From the NCBI RefSeq assembly GCF_002210225.1, contig NZ_MWUJ01000025.1:1-33489 (forward strand): a DNA stretch of 33,489 nucleotides. Reading direction: 5' to 3'. The notes beneath the pieces are model-generated. The model was not told where the DNA came from and made no database searches. It saw nothing but the letters and a program-made list of their open reading frames with translations. Source of the stretch: Geofilum rhodophaeum (lineage in GTDB: Bacteria > Bacteroidota > Bacteroidia > Bacteroidales > Marinilabiliaceae). A program made the translations under genes and the position numbers. The number at the start of each line of letters is the position of its first letter. Position 1 is the stretch's first letter. Of the stretch, positions 33,218-33,489 are shown one piece after another.

Positions 33218-33489
33218 CTCTGTAAGGGAAGTGGTGTAGAACAGCTGCCTTCAGAAAATAGCGTAAATGAACAAGCGTGCGTACCGTAACAAGCATCGCC
33301 CAGCTCTGGAAGGGAAGTGGTGCAAGATAGCGACCTACAGAAAACACCGTAAGTGAACAAAGGAGTGTAACGTCACAAGCACGGCTGTCTGAGCCGCAGG
33401 CGAGTTCCGTGCTTGTAGTGAAACGACTGCAGTGAACAGGTGTTTTCTGTCAGGCGCAAGATTGCACTACGACCACCCGAGTTCGATGC
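33218..33489. repeat. About 86-bp repeat family: two direct copies and one inverted copy
   Basis: No gene is visible after 33187. Copy 1 (33218-33303) and copy 2 (33304-33389) are imperfect direct repeats with the same period, both starting CTCTG then AAGGGAAGTGGTG and sharing CAGAAAA, GTGAACAA/ATGAACAA and ACAAGCA blocks. A third copy is inverted (about 33407-33489): its reverse complement shares GTGCAA, ACAGAAAACACC and ACAAGCACGG with copy 2. CAAGCACGG (33376-33384) pairs with CCGTGCTTG (33407-33415) over a 22-nt loop, so copies 2 and 3 can form one long stem. The array runs to the window edge. It resembles an interspersed palindromic element, but I cannot name a family. Confidence 0.7.

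Noticed and set aside
33218-33489. A CRISPR array
   Set aside because: The repeats are about 86 bp, abut without spacers, are diverged, and one is inverted; no cas gene is nearby.

Overview
The window looks like chromosomal DNA of a polysaccharide-degrading, probably anaerobic Bacteroidota (Bacteroidales/Marinilabiliales-like) bacterium. This rests on a SusC/SusD pair, a one-protein hybrid two-component regulator, an rseC-rnfBCDGEA operon in the order usual for that phylum, and several TAnnTTTG-like promoter elements. No 16S rRNA or other taxonomic marker is present, so the placement is an inference from gene content.

Region 1 (1-2200) is AT-rich accessory debris. It holds a frameshifted RelE/ParE-type toxin remnant that begins at a 25-bp tandem repeat. 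Next come a small membrane protein and, just upstream of it on the minus strand, the C-terminal tip of an RHS-repeat protein. The rest of the RHS core behind that tip is broken by an in-frame stop and a frameshift. Tip plus downstream small gene has the layout of an orphan polymorphic toxin/immunity cassette.

Region 2 (2211-6406, minus strand) is a run of three closely spaced genes: a TGS-domain nucleoside (uridine-type) kinase, a GNAT acetyltransferase and a secreted GH97 glycosidase with retaining alpha-galactosidase-type residues. Region 3 (6407-12435, plus strand) is the Rnf operon for the membrane ferredoxin:NAD+ oxidoreductase. Its upstream region carries a near-perfect dyad with 11-bp arms and a good -7 element.

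Region 4 (12443-27831) is a polysaccharide utilization locus, most simply read as targeting beta-1,4-galactan (pectic or type I arabinogalactan). It contains a hybrid two-component sensor/regulator (minus strand) and, divergently, a GH53 endo-galactanase lipoprotein, a miniature GH2-derived lipoprotein lacking most of the catalytic barrel, SusC, SusD and a SusE-type lipoprotein. A strong terminator follows, then a secreted clan GH-A hydrolase that may be the exo-beta-galactosidase. In the inferred scheme, the surface endo-galactanase cuts galactan, SusCD with the SusE-like and mini-GH2 lipoproteins capture and import oligosaccharides, and the periplasmic enzyme finishes them. The sensor reads oligosaccharides in the periplasm and drives transcription.

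Region 5 (27851-33489) holds a beta-carbonic anhydrase-like gene, a GH127/GH146 beta-L-arabinofuranosidase lipoprotein that could debranch arabinogalactan, and a small four-helix membrane protein containing a terminator-like hairpin. It continues with an RluF-type pseudouridine synthase, an MltD-like lytic transglycosylase, and an intergenic array of about 86-bp repeats (two direct copies and one inverted). The most unusual items are the catalytically gutted GH2 lipoprotein in the PUL, the RHS tip with its candidate immunity gene, the dyad upstream of rnf, and the terminal repeat family.
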